Assembly (NCBI GenBank): GCA_947396885.1
Contig: OX377202.1
Location: 22,816,001 to 22,880,000 of the forward strand
Direction of reading: 5' to 3'
Length of the DNA stretch: 64,000 nt
From: Heligmosomoides polygyrus polygyrus
Taxonomy: Eukaryota; Nematoda; Chromadorea; Rhabditida; Heligmosomidae
Shown here: piece by piece, positions 22,267 to 35,100 of the stretch
Position numbering within the stretch: position 1 is the first letter of the stretch
Layout of the letters: each line of letters begins with the position of its first letter
Notes under the pieces: model-generated
What the model saw: only the letters and a program-made list of their open reading frames with translations
Told to the model about the DNA's origin: nothing
Databases searched by the model: none
Position numbers and translations under genes: made by a program

Positions 22267-22894
22267 TTAAATTAGAAAAGGAAAACGAGATAAAATAAAA
22301 ATAAAAAGAGATAGAAAAACAAATTAAACATTCAGCTAACGACACCAAACGTTAGAAAAGTTCAAATCGACATCAGTCTATCAAAGTCGAATTCGCTCTT
22401 TCTCAAAGAGTTTTTTATTACAAGTTCACCTTCGTAGAGCGTCTCAAAAAAAGTGGTCCGTGACGTCGTCTAGAAAGGCACCAAATTTTTATCACTTGTC
22501 CTCATAGGATATTTTTAGATTTGTTATAAAGTGAAAAGCAATAAATTTGAAGATTGCGCAGTGCATTCGCCTTATACATACATCGCGATGTTCATTGGAA
22601 CGATGGGGTAAATGCTGTTTAGATGAGTGTAAATATGGAAACATCAAATACAATCTTAGTAGAAAAAACTCGCTAATATCGTTTAGAATAGTCCGTTTTA
22701 AAGGGAAATGGTATACATGATTGAAGTATTGAAGTCAATATTGAAGCCACGTAACAACGAATACTGGTGCAGCGGAAGTTGGCACTTCTTGCCCACTGCG
22801 TCACATTCAGCTTATAATAAACGCCATTCAACTTCATTTCGTTCTCTGGTCTCTTTTGTCGTTTTACCTATAACTTCATGGGACACGGACTACT

Positions 22895-23358
22895 GCACCG
22901 TCGGTAAATATCAGCCAAAACGCGGCCGGTGGCGGGCTAATCCGCCGTAACTCTTTTCAAAGTATACAAACATATCCAATGAAATGCACATTGTTGGACC
23001 CAAAACAAAATGGTCCACCTAACTGCATCAAAATCTTAGCATTGGCATGAAATACATTTTCGACATAGTTTTTAATTTTTGAAATTCTATTGGGCAGATC
23101 CGTTCTTGGCAGAGGGCATAATTAGGCGAGACTAAGGAGCAAATATGGGTCATATGAAGATAATTAACGGGCCCGCTTAATTCAGGTCATCTCGGACTCA
23201 AAAATTCTAAATTCTGCTAAGATTTTTATGCCACTGGGGAGATCATGTTGCTCTGTCTACAACAATGTGCGCTTCATTGGGTATGAAGCGAGTTATGACA
23301 AAGTGGCGGAAACGGCAGATTAATCCGTCGCAGGACGTGTTTTGGTGGATATTTACCG
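22895..23358. mobile_element. TIR element with about 170-bp inverted arms
   Basis: The left end (near 22898, CCGTCGGTAAATATCAGCC) is matched by the complement at 23331-23358, and homology continues inward: GCACATTGTTG near 22988 pairs with CAACAATGTGC near 23263, and AAAATCTTAGC at 23030 with GCTAAGATTTT at 23218. No coding sequence. It shares its terminal 28-mer with the adjoining palindrome. Confidence 0.55.
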
Positions 23359-23387
23359 ACGGTAAATATCCACCAAAACACGTCCTG
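23331..23387. repeat. perfect 28-bp palindrome with a one-base centre
   Basis: The arms 23331-23358 and 23360-23387 are exact reverse complements around an A at 23359. The arm starts CAGGACGTGTTTTGGTGGAT. It can form a very stable hairpin and joins two inverted-repeat units. Confidence 0.9.
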
Positions 23388-23409
23388 ATGTACCAGACAG
23401 GATAAACTC

Positions 23410-23850
23410 ACCAGGGAATGCCGTCAGCTTCCCATGGAACTTCGGGATGAGACCTATATCACGTGAAAGAGCTCGAGACGCTGATCACAGTCATGTAGAC
23501 CAAATTTGCTAAATGGATCTCCTAAGCGAGTTATGGCCGGCGGAAGCCGCCGTGTCTTCCATGTGTTAGGCGCGCTCAATGGGCGCAGTATTGCGCGGTA
23601 ATCAGCGGTTCGGCTATTAGCGCCGCCGCTGCTGACGGCGCTAATAGCCGAACCGCTGATTACCGCGCAATACTGCGCCCATTGAGCGCGCCTAACACAT
23701 GGAAGACACGGCGGCTTCCGCCGGCCAAAACTCGCTTAGGAGATCCATTTAGCAAATTTGGTCTACATATCTGTGATCAGCGTCTCGAGCTCTTTCACGC
23801 GATATAGGTCTCATCCCGAAGTTCCATGGGAAGCTGACGGCATTCCCGGT
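23410..23850. repeat. near-perfect 215-bp palindrome, 10-bp spacer
   Basis: The left arm 23410-23625 and right arm 23636-23850 are almost identical inverted copies, with spacer CCGCTGCTGA. Only a few mismatches were seen (for example CCAGGG versus CCGGG at the outer end). No ORF of note. It is absent from the partner duplication near 59900, so it is an insertion. Confidence 0.88.
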
Positions 23851-24129
23851 CAGTAGTAATCCATGGAAATTCGATCCGATGTCAAGGCTAAGAAAGCTAT
23901 TCCGTCAGAATTAGCTGGGCTGAAAACTGTCAGATCTAAATGGATGCACCTGGCTTGTAGTTAAACTGCTCCATAAGTACATGTTGTTTACGGATCGGAA
24001 TCCCCATCACGCTAGTGCTTCCTTAGCATTCAAATGATGCCGAGTAATATGTATTTGTAGCGATCAGTCGAAAAAACCAATTCCGACAAACTGAAAGACC
24101 TTTCAGAAGGAATAACTACACTACAGCTT

Positions 24130-24402
24130 GCTGTTACAACGATGTTTTGATGCGACCAACGCTAGCGCCAGGCGGGACTCGAACCGCTAGCGCCAGGCGG
24201 GACTCGAAGGGAAACCTCCCTCTGATCGGGCGGGAATGCACTACGCCACTACACCACCGGCGGTGCTTGATCGAACGCAACACCACAACTCATGGGACCC
24301 GTGCCATCACACTCACCCGTATATCGGAATGAGCCGGCCGCTGATATCAGCATAGAACCGGTTAAGCTGTAGGTACCTGCAACACAACATCGTTGTAACA
24401 GC
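24130..24402. mobile_element. MITE with about 20-bp TIRs and an internal tRNA-like segment
   Basis: CTGTTACAACGATGTTTTG at 24131 and its near-complement CAACACAACATCGTTGTAAC at about 24380-24399 form the ends. Read on the minus strand, the interior (24250 to 24165) looks tRNA-like: GGTGTAGTGGCGTAGTGC then TTCGAGTCCCGC. The latter is in a 23-25-bp tandem duplication (GCTAGCGCCAGGCGGGACTC twice at 24162-24208). Missing from the duplicate region at about 60.1 kb. Confidence 0.6.
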
Positions 24403-25468
24403 TTACATCCTCGGTGCCGTCCACTTGAGGCTTAAGGAAACGGAATTGGATCACTACAGCTTGCTTTAAAATGCAGGAAGGCAGCAAGTGTTTAGTGCGC
24501 CAAAAAATTGATTGCGCTATGCACTCGTTTAGCACGTGATTTTCCTTTGACTGATAGCAAGATTCTGTTTGCCTACTGTCACACACGTGTCAACGATACA
24601 GCAAAATTAATTGCAGAGAATACACATTGGTTTCTTCTGCTATTTCAAGTAAGCGACATACACAATAAAAATATTTTCTGTAGTTTAGCTTCAAATGAGT
24701 AATTTTAATAAAAAAAATGATAAAATTTTAAGGAATGTGTTCACTTTTTGGGAGAGGTGAACGAAAAAAATTAAAAACACTCAGAGAAAGTCATAACAGA
24801 TTTTCCTTGAATTCAAAACTATTTGAACTTTTATTGAACTTGTCTGGTCCTATCTAGAGGACGCGCGTTTCGATTTGGAGGATGTTCCGTTTGATTTCAA
24901 ATGCATTAAGAGCTGATTTTAAAGGGTTCTGAGTAATCTGACTCGGAAATGGTATCTGCTTATGGATAGCTCATGGGCTGGGACATCATCTGCTGAATAT
25001 CTTCACTGATGAAGAAGCATTCAAAGGATGGAGGTCTCGCTTCAAATCACATACAGATATTGCTTATTCTCTCAATAAAGCATACAGCGACAAGTACACA
25101 ACATTTTCAGAGATAACGGCTGGTCTCTTAAAGCGTAGAGCAACAAAACAACAAAAAGTGAATTCTTCATTTCCTGATTTATTTGTTATTTATTTATTTA
25201 ACGCTTTGACGGAAAACTAGCATGAAAATGTTGACGAAAAAACACTAAATCAAAACTACTAACACCAACAAAACGATTATCAACCATAAGCTCATTAATA
25301 ATGGGGGTTAAATAAGCGACAAATGACCGCATTGCGATATTTAACATTTGACATAACTTCTATAGGCTTGAACAGACAGCCTTGTCACGCGTTTATTGCT
25401 GCCAAATAGCAAGTAAGGGTCCTTGAGAATCATATTGGTTAGAAAGTCAAAGAAAGAAAGTTTGAAAG

Positions 25469-25469
<1 letters not shown>

Positions 25470-25551
<82 letters not shown>
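25470..25551. repeat. (ATT)n microsatellite
   Basis: About 27 uninterrupted ATT units. The homologous run in the duplicate lies at 61331-61401. The poly-tyrosine ORF across it is an artefact. Confidence 0.95.
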
Positions 25552-26191
25552 CACTTACTATTATTAAATGCTAGTACTGATGTTCTATCAAATTCTGCAA
25601 AACGGAAACACAGAGTTAGTACTGGGTGGAATAGATAAATATAATAAAATACAATGAGTAGAAAATAAGTCGCTGGCGGCCAACAGCCAGGTGGGACAGC
25701 AGGAGAATGTGTTACTGCTGCAGAAAGCTCAGACAACGGCGCTGATGTGGGTGCGAATGGTCAAGTTGTGCAGCTCCGAAAGTGCTCTGGACCCGTGCTG
25801 AACTGCTAAGGAAAGGTCTTCGAAGAGATGGAGGAATCCCAACATCTCTTCAAAGACCTAGACTTAACCAGGGAGATAAGTGCCATCCAGGACGGTCAGG
25901 GAACCGCAGCTTTGCTCGTGCCACGGAAGCTCAATAAAGCTCCCTGTAATCGTTTTTTATTCAATACGCTCAAAATGGTGTTCTATGACACAGAAATTGG
26001 TCTTACCCCTCTCTATGGAAGTGAGCGCTTCCCCTGAGGGTAGGGTAGGGAAGCGCTAGCTGCACAAAATGAGAATGTCCGGATGAGAGCGAGGATGGAA
26101 ATGGGGTTCGGAGTCAGTAGAAGCTCCGAAGCTAAACGAAACGACTTCTAACGCTAAGAGAACTATCCTGGGAGGAATACTGTTTTGGGAA

Positions 26192-29100
26192 CTATGAGAG
26201 GAAGGTTGGTGAGAGCACATTTGCCATGAGATAACTCTTGGACAAAATGGACGGTGAAAGCATGGACGGAGAGAGGATGGGGCCTCCGAGCACCATCGGA
26301 GATAGGAGATCGGGGCAAAGAAACAGGGGACTGAGTATGACTGGAGATAGAGCGTACGTAGAGATGACATTGGGTGAGAGAGCATACGGCGTCAGAATAT
26401 ACGGTGCCATAACCACTGGATTTAAGACGAAGGGCGCGAGAACATATGGGGAAAGAATGAACGGAAGTGGAACGGCAGGCGACAAAACCCACGGGCTGAG
26501 AACAGCAGGGTTCAGAATTGCTGGGGAGAAGATGTTCGGCGAAAGAATGACCGGTCCGAGTACGGTAAGACCATAGACGGGAGCGAACTGGTAGGGGCTA
26601 AGTATGAACGGCTGCAGCACAGAGAGAGTGACGAACTGTCCAGTTGACTGACGTTTCCAGCGGCGCTTAAAAACCTTAGTTCTCGAAAGCGACCTGAATA
26701 TCCGCCCAAAGATTTACGGTTCCACGAGAGACATGTGCACTTACTTTACGAAGATCGGCCAACTCTGCAATCGAGTGCCACAGCGCGTTCTCTCGATCCT
26801 CTTCTTTCAGCTTGCTGTAGTCATCTACCATGGACTTGACTTCAGGCTCATTTAAGCCTAAAAGAGCGCTGCAAATTTTTAGCCGTCTTGTTCTAATTTT
26901 TCCTTTTTTATCTAATTATTGTGACTTCTGTTAGGGAGCGTATATGGTTCGATGCGTAGCTAGCATAGTACGAGGATACGCCGGCTGCAGTACATGGACA
27001 AGTCAGTGTTTTATTCTTTTCAAGACAGGGCTGGTGTCAGTTCCTCGACCCCGGAGGGATGAATGGTTCGCTGTTCGGTCTAGACAGCAATCAAGCCATT
27101 CATCCCTCCGGGGATAGGTATCACTGTCATTGAATTATCTAAATAAGTATAAAAATTGCCTCCGTTTCCTTTTGCTGCAGAAGTATTAAGCTGATATTTA
27201 AGTGCTCGGACATTTGGAGAGTCAAATATTTTACCATAGAATATTCAAACAACACCAGCGAACCATTTGAAATATTGTTCCCTAACATCTGAGTACCTCT
27301 GCATTCTTGCTGGTAAGTCACGGATTTCTCTATTTCAAAAGATGGAAGACTGCGCCTTGGAGAAAAAAGTGCCTCCTCCATATCGTCGCGGATTGTGAAG
27401 TATTAGTCGTTTAAATGGACTGCACTTTAAATGCACTAGAAAAATTGATAGTTTGAGAGGGTTCGAGAGGACAAGGTCCGCGAAGTATGGTGGAGTGCAT
27501 GAAAGTCCAGCCACATTTTGGCAGCTCAATGTGACTTTTCCAATGTGTATTTTTGTTGTTTTGATAAGTCTTTCCAAGGCTGGCTTTACTGTCTAATGTT
27601 TCGGCTGCTAAATTGGCAACTCGATTAGGAGTTAGTCAACCGAATATTGAACCGAGTACTCACAAAAAAAACGCGTCAGCCCTTGCAAAGTCGATGCCAC
27701 ACGTGGTCAATAAAGAAAATCCAAGCACCGTACTCACATTTTATCTTCTGAAGAACAGGCGGAAGCTGCACAGGGTAGACCAAGGATACCGGATAGATAG
27801 ACTGACCGGAAATTAATGCAGGTTTTCGACTTTCAACTTTAGAAAGGCGTTTTTTGACAAAACCTTACTTCGCAATAGTGCAGATTTGTAAACTGTTAAA
27901 AAGCCTGTTTTGTGTGCCTTCTCAATGTGCTATTTTTGCAAACACAGATTGCTTCACGGCAGGCTTTGTAGGCTATAAATGACGTGTTAAAGCAGCAATT
28001 CCGGTAGATTTACTTCTATGAGTTCAAGCTCGGTCGTACTGCGGCGGAAACAACTCGAAACGTCAACCAGGTATGGGGTCAAAGAAGTGTTAACGAATCC
28101 GCAGTGATGCGTTGCTCAAAAATTCAAAAATTTCGTCGAGGTGAATTCGATCTTGAGGGTGAGGCAGGTCACATATGTCGCTCTGGCATTGATGATAATG
28201 AGTTGAAGAACTAGGTGGAAGCAAACACACGTGTGAAAGTTCGTGATCTTGCAAAAAAAAACTCTGCGTAAGCAAATCAAGTGTTTGGAAACATCTGCGG
28301 AAAATTGCAAAGACGAAGAAGTTGCATAACTGGATACCACACGAGATGAACGACCATAAAAAATCGTGTCGTCAGCGCTGCTTCTTCGCAACAAGAACGA
28401 ACCATTTCTTGACCATATTGTAAGTTATGACGAGGAACGCATCCTCTACAATAACCCGCGACAATCGTCTCAACGGTTGGACCGCTATGAAGCTTTGCAG
28501 CGGTTCCCGCCGAAATGGCACCAAAAGAAAATCGTGATAACTGTTTGTTGGTCTGCTTCTGGATTAATTCACCAAGTTTCTTGAATTCAAGTAAAACAAT
28601 GACGGCAGAGAAGTACGTCTAACAGATCGACAAAATGCACAAATAATTCCGACTTGTGTACCAGCAGGGGTCAATAGAAAATGACCCGTCCTTCTCCACG
28701 ACAACGCGCGACCACATGTTGCGCATTCGACGCCACAGAAGTTAGACGAGTTGGGCTACGAAACGCTGCCACACCATATTCAAAGGATCTTTTTCCAACC
28801 GAGTACCACTTCTTCAAACATCTGTATAAGTTCTTGAGCGAGAAATGCTTCAGTAACCGAGCCTATGTGGAAACTGTCGACGAATTTATCCGCTCCAGAA
28901 TTCCGGACTGCAACAGAAATAAGTAAAGCAGTATCTCGTTCGCAAAGGTGTGCTGAATAGTTTTTACTCCAATTGATAAAGTTGTGTTTGAGCTGAGATA
29001 TGTCGTTTTAAAATTTGAAGTCTAAAACCTGCCTTAATTTCCGAGCAACCTTATACCTATCCAATGTTCAGAATACGAGACTGAAATGTGGCTTATGCAG

Positions 29101-32100
29101 CGCGTAATATAGACATCCCCCCTTACGGTTGACTTGTGGTCGACATGCATGATCGTACTCTGTGAGCGTCTATGAACGCGGGGCTTCAGACCTGCCGTCC
29201 TGGCAGCTGTTTCCTGTCCGCTGTCGCCGACGACGTTTGTGTCCGTACGCCATCTTCGCTTCCACCATCCGCTGGACGAGTTCATAGATTCTCGGGAGCG
29301 AGCCAACTTCCTGCCGTAGTAGGGCCGAGGTCGAGAAGTTGGACGCGCAGTATGGAGTCGAGAAGGAAGAGGATCGTCCATGTATGGACACCGGGCTGAA
29401 GTAAAAGGCAGCCCCCCCCCCCCGCCCTCCCGGGCGCATGCCCTAGCAGGATCTCGTTCATGCCTTGCAGGTTGTTGCGAGGGTTCTCCTACTTACGTAG
29501 GAGGTTGGTGGTAGGTTTATATCGTTTGGTAATATAGTGTGTCTTTAGAATTAGTAAATCTCTATGCATTATTCGTGTCTGCGGAAGGTTTGGGATAAAT
29601 GGTTGGAACCACAAAATCTTCACTGTCCGCAGAACTATGAACAGTAGGAAAGCGAGCATAGACGCGCGAGGAGAGATTCAGGGTTGTGAAGGTGTCAGAG
29701 AGTTAATTGAGGTCGCAGATCGACCCATATATATGGTTCGGAAGGGGCAGCAGAGCCCAACGTTAGAAGAGCCGGCAGGCAGGTAGTGGCATAAGCGTGC
29801 TGTAAGACCTCTCCGATTCCGCCACAAAACGGACCTCAAGCTCTTGCCACCGTTCATCAATGCTAGTAGGCTCGAGCCCTGGGCGCGTCAGGTCGTTTGA
29901 ATCTCGTGTTAAAAAATCTTGACCTCAACGCCAAAATCCTACTCGCCATTACAATTGATAACGAAGTATCCAAGGGCGGAGGATTGCCTGGGATTCTCCT
30001 TCCCATCAAGGTGCGCCGATTTCCACCTGCAGAGGCACCCGTTTTCCCCTATGTAGTCCTATTGGTCTCACCCCACAACTTTTCCCGTTCCTGATAGAAG
30101 ATGTCTCCCAGTCTTCTAACGACTGCCGGAAGTATTCCACTGTGCTTGCCATAGTGCTGACTGTGAGCACTTTTGCGCGCCGCGCAGGCCTATGTTAGAC
30201 TCCTTTTACACTCCCACCGCAGCGCGGCGCGTCAATTCCGGACGCGACGCGATTGACAGCGCCGCGCCCCGAATTTGATGCGCCACTGCGCGATCGCAGT
30301 TAGAACGGGGAGCATCAGCGACGCGACGCCACGAGCCTCTGCTTACTACAGTCAGTTCGCCAAGGATGACAAAGGAAACTGTAGTGAGTCATTGGAGAAC
30401 CAAAACGGAAAGTATTCGTCCAAGGGATCAGCGGAATGTATCTTGCTAATGTTAATGGTGGGTCTCCTGTGGGGGTGACGATGAGTACCTGGGGTCGAAG
30501 ACGTCTGCTCAACCTGCGGTTGAAACTGGTGAGTGTATTATTCATTCAAATGCCCTGCAATGCAAATCACACTAACGGGCCCTTTATTCTGTAACATGTG
30601 CGTCTGAAAGAAAGTAAAATTGCTGGAAGGTATTCAGAGAATTGTTCAGAATTCTCTTCAATATGGGCGTTCCGTGGTCATTGTGCACTAAACATGTTTT
30701 TAGCGTCGCAGGTAAAACTACGGGAATGTCTACAGATCTCCATTCCTTTCATGTGTAGATACGGGTGACTACGGTTTACGGTTTACCCATTTCGCTCAAA
30801 CGTCACCGTAAATAGCTGAAATTATGAAAGCGAATGTCGGATTCGTGATCAGTACCCCGCCTGGGCGAGGTTTGGTCGAAGATTTGTCTTTCGTCTTCTT
30901 CTCGACATCTAGAATCCTGAAAGTACAATAGTGCCATCATTTTGCTAAATCCTTTTTGGTTGGGGAACAAAAACAAGAAGGGCATGGCAAAATAATTCAT
31001 CTTGGTGTGAAATCTAGCACTCCTTATCGAGTCTGCCGCGACTGATCGCGTCGCGCCGCGCCCTTCCCTTCAGCGGCGCTATTCGCCGAATACCGTAACC
31101 CGAAATTCCGTCAAATGCGGTGCAGCGGCGAAGTATGAAAGCGGTGCGGTGCGAAAAAACGATAGCTATTTCAATCATCATGCCACGGCGCGCGGCGGAG
31201 CGAGTATAAAAGGCGCCTTATACTTCGGCGCCGCTGTTGTCGGCGACGTCGGCGACAGTGTAGCGCGGGCTGCTACGCACTGCATAGCACGGTCGGCATC
31301 TAATGCATAGCTGTATGGGAGTTGGTCGTAACAAGAGTGAGGCACTAGAACAGTAGGTCTGATCAAAGACGCAGTCAGCATCTTGCTCGTTATAATTTTC
31401 TGTGTGGGACCGGAACAGGGCCCTGGTCGCGTTGTAACGGGAGTCATTTTGAACGCACAGTTCCTCTCAGAATCGCACTAGAACGGGAGTAGTGCTATAG
31501 CCCATGCACACACCGCAGCATCAGTGTGGCGGGCACGCTGAAGATAGCGCGGAAGGACTGAGTCACACACCGCTGCCCATGCGTGTTATGCAATGCCCAA
31601 GTAATTCCTCATTGCCGCTGCGTGCGGCTGCGGTTTCGGTGCGGCCGCGAAACAGTTCCACTGTCCGCTTCAAAACGTGCATGCGGCTTTTACCCGACGA
31701 GTCTTACCCAGAGCTCGTTTGTATTTGCGTGAATGTAGGCTGGTCAGTTTCCGAAAATATCTCCGCTATATTGAGAGTTGCATCTTATCCGGAGTCGTTT
31801 TAACGGGAGTATACTTAACTAGGAAATTTTTATCATTTGTCTCCTCTCATGAGTAAATTGGAAAAACAATAGCTTTATCGTGATCAAACGGAGCAGTAGA
31901 TGGATTTCTAGCCAATTGAATTTTCAAGTCAACAGTATAACTATTCGGTTTGGAATAGTTGAACGCACGGTTCAGTTCGGGCAAATTGATGAAAGCCATC
32001 ACTCATTTGGATTTGATTGCTTCCGTATAAATAAAAGGCCGTAAGCGATGGTGCGTACCTTGGTCATCGTGGAGCTTCTTCAGCTGGGACGGCTCCATAA

Positions 32101-35100
32101 ATGTAAAACCTCTTTTGTCCAGCTGTTTTGTTTGGCCCTTCTTCAGCGAAGCGCGCAGTCGCTCGAAATTCTCAGCTACCTCAAAACTGAAATCTGATCA
32201 TACTGTACACTTTACGTGATAGAACTGCCAAGGCAGATTATTCAATATTCTGTTGCTCTTACCATTTTATTACGTACTATTAGGTAGTTGGTGCGCTTTC
32301 ATTCTACATGCTGTCCCCAGCACTCCATTTCAACACTAGGCACGCCAGCCCGTCCGTGAAGAACCGCATTGTACTTGGGCAAGCTCTACTCAGCAGGGAT
32401 GTGCGGAATTTCCGTTTCCGTGTTCCGAATTTCGGTTTTCGGCCGTTTTCTGTCCCTTTGTTCCGTTCCGTGTTCCACTCTCTTTTGGGCAGGAAGATGG
32501 AACGAAAGGGGCGACATCCCTTATTGATTGTTTTGCACTGCCTTTAATCACCTCTTGAACATAAAGAAAAGCTGATGAAAGAGATCGGCTATGCGTCACC
32601 CTTTTTGTGACTGCGTTGCTTTCAAATCAGCGGTGTGTGTCACGATGCCAAAACAATATGATAACTAAATGTGATTCTTTTTTCTTTTCTTGAAAGGATA
32701 TGCAACCAAAAAGTGTAAGCCCACAAAGGTTCCCTGTGTTTTGAACCAAGAATCAAATTCCTTATCCGAAGCATGCTTATATTTCTTCCTAAAAATCTTA
32801 GGTCTGGCCTGGAACACCAATCCTAGATCAGAGTTCTACAAACACTCTTAGGTTGCTAACATTGCTTTCAATAGGGGACATTGGTCCTATCCCAATCGGA
32901 GGAAGGCGTCTTGCCTCACCACCCATTACTTGGAGTTTGTACCAGAACTTCAGTCCAAATGACACTATGGTACCCGTGCGCAATCAGGGTGGATGTCGTG
33001 TCTTGGGTTACTGAGAGCGCAACTGTCACCTTAGCGCTGCACCTCCCAATTGGAATAGATCCTGACATTCAGAAAGACCGGTTAGGTGTTATGTGTGGCG
33101 AAATCTCTATCCTCAGCGGTTTATTGCGCTTAAAGTCTTACTACATACAGAGAGATTTTGCATAAACTTCGATTTGTTACACCAGCAATGTTTGGAATTT
33201 CATCTCAGTAATGATACGAATACGAGGATTTTTTATTGCTATATGTTGCTGGGAAAGAGCGGCTTACCCGCTTCCTAAATCTGTTAACGGCAACTTAGGT
33301 ATTACTAGCATTATGGTTACATCATATATTTATGAAAAAATAGTCATTTCCGTTTCCTTGCTTCGTATTCCGGTTTTCGCCCATTTTTGAGCTCTTCCGT
33401 TCCGTATTATTTCGTGTTGCGCGTTTTCCAAGAAGAAACTCCGCAGACCCCTGCTACTCAGTATACGCATGCACACCGAGAGTTCCGAGCAAACTCCCAA
33501 TCCATTCTCCCGCGAGGTTGCATTGTTCATTAACGAGGCGGTAGATAATAAAGAGCCCCACAATCCAGACTATTAATATGCCAGTGTTCTGTACCGTACT
33601 TTGAGATACATACTATAAAGGACATTTTAACTTACAACTAGTTTAGCGCGATGCTCTTTTATTCCACAGGTTAGTTTAAAATATCTCACTTACCGTTCCT
33701 TCCTTACTGACGAGCACAGGGAAGGCTATCTGGTTTGGTTCCGTATAAGGACAGTTGCGACTCGAAAATGTCCAAACTAATTCCTTGATTCTGCTTGTCA
33801 GCCTTTTTTACGTTTTACTTGCCTTTAAAAAACTCATCGCCGCGATTCCATCGCAGAAGTATGCACGAGGTCTAAGGCCGGGGGCATACTTCAATCGCCG
33901 CGATGCCATCGCGGCGCTCAGTTCATGGCCATTCCGCCGCACGCGGCTGAATAGTAAAAGGAAACTTCGCCGCAGCCACTGCAACAGCTGCCGTGCGCAA
34001 TGGATTCCCGCGCCCATCGCGGGCATGACATACTTTTTCGCGCCGCGCACGGTGTTTAGCGTTGATCCTGGACGGATCGCCGTCGCGCTCCCTTGCAAAG
34101 CGATAAACGATACGACGGGCGCTGAGAAGTTCAAATTCTTTCGTGTCGCTCCACAAAGCTCATCGCTGCGATTCAATAGAGGCGAAGGGAAGGGTTTGGT
34201 AACGCCCAATAGCCTTCGAATTTCTCTTCTATGACATCCATTTCTCGTTCAGAAGCTCATACCTTTTCACTCGCCGAAAATAGCTTATCTCCAAGTCCAT
34301 ACGAGTTTAATTGATTCAGCACCTGAAATAAAAACTACAACAATAACAAATAGTATTCATACAGTAAATAGTAAACGTTTTGGCCACTTTTAGATTTACA
34401 AGAGAGAGTGGCGATCTAGAGGGAAGCGGCCTTCTCTAGGTCGCCACTTAAAAAATTATGTGACGTGGATTTATTGAGAGCCACTTTTCAGGTTGTGCAA
34501 AAAATTATTACCACGAGTTGATGAGCGCCAATTTTTTTTTAAAATCTTTTAACAACAGTTGTCTTTAGGCCATTTTTTGAAGAGCACAGAGGTATAAGTT
34601 TTACTGAACGTTTGTTGTAGAGATTACTCCTTGCATTTATCCCATATGTCGCAAGGCTTACATGATGGGCAGTGTAAGGCCATTTATTCTTTTGTAGTTA
34701 TGTAAGAATGCACCAGATCTCGTGTAGGAGTTTATTGCACCTAGAATTGAGCAGTAGTCTTAACTACAAAAAGTGCGCACAAAACTAGACAAAAACTAAT
34801 GTTGCTAGGTGTGCCTATCACCGTTGCCTCTCCATCAACAACAAAAAAATGTTTCCCGTCTTACTGTTTTCCAAATTCCGTGACATGGGGAAGCTAAGGG
34901 CTAGCCAACGACCGTACTAACTTTCACGTTTCCACCATCACTTCCCTACCGGAATTGAAAAGACTATCATAGAATCGAACGCACGATTGATCGAGAAAGC
35001 AATTACACACCTCAGCTATGATGTCCTGTTCTTCTTGATTGCAGTTCTAATTTTGGGGCTGCTTGTGTGAAGACTCTTGCCTTCTAACCAAAAGACGACC

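Larger units (their letters stand above)
22695..29140. repeat. segmental duplication, copy 1 (partner 59737-63890)
   Basis: Collinear similarity with 59737-63890 runs across non-coding sequence, the ATT microsatellite, gene B/C exons 8 and 9, and about 2 kb upstream. Examples: GATGTCAAGG at 23880 and 59940; the microsatellites at 25470 and 61331; exon ends 26192 and 62239; ACGCGTCAGCC at 27670 and 63680. This copy has private insertions: the palindrome block at about 22890-23860, the TIR element at 24130-24402, and the mariner at 27800-29051. Confidence 0.85.

Noticed and set aside
25423..25638. Poly-tyrosine ORFs here and at 61294-61542
   Set aside because: These are translations of the (ATT)n microsatellites.
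26238..26576. Gly/Arg-rich plus-strand ORFs opposite the last exons of genes B and C
   Set aside because: They are antisense shadows of the proline pentapeptide exon; the minus-strand frame has splice signals and homology across three genes.
30175..31270. GC-rich patches as a bacterial insert or CpG-island promoter
   Set aside because: They are short, word-repetitive and inverted, without open genes, and look like transposon relics in an intron.
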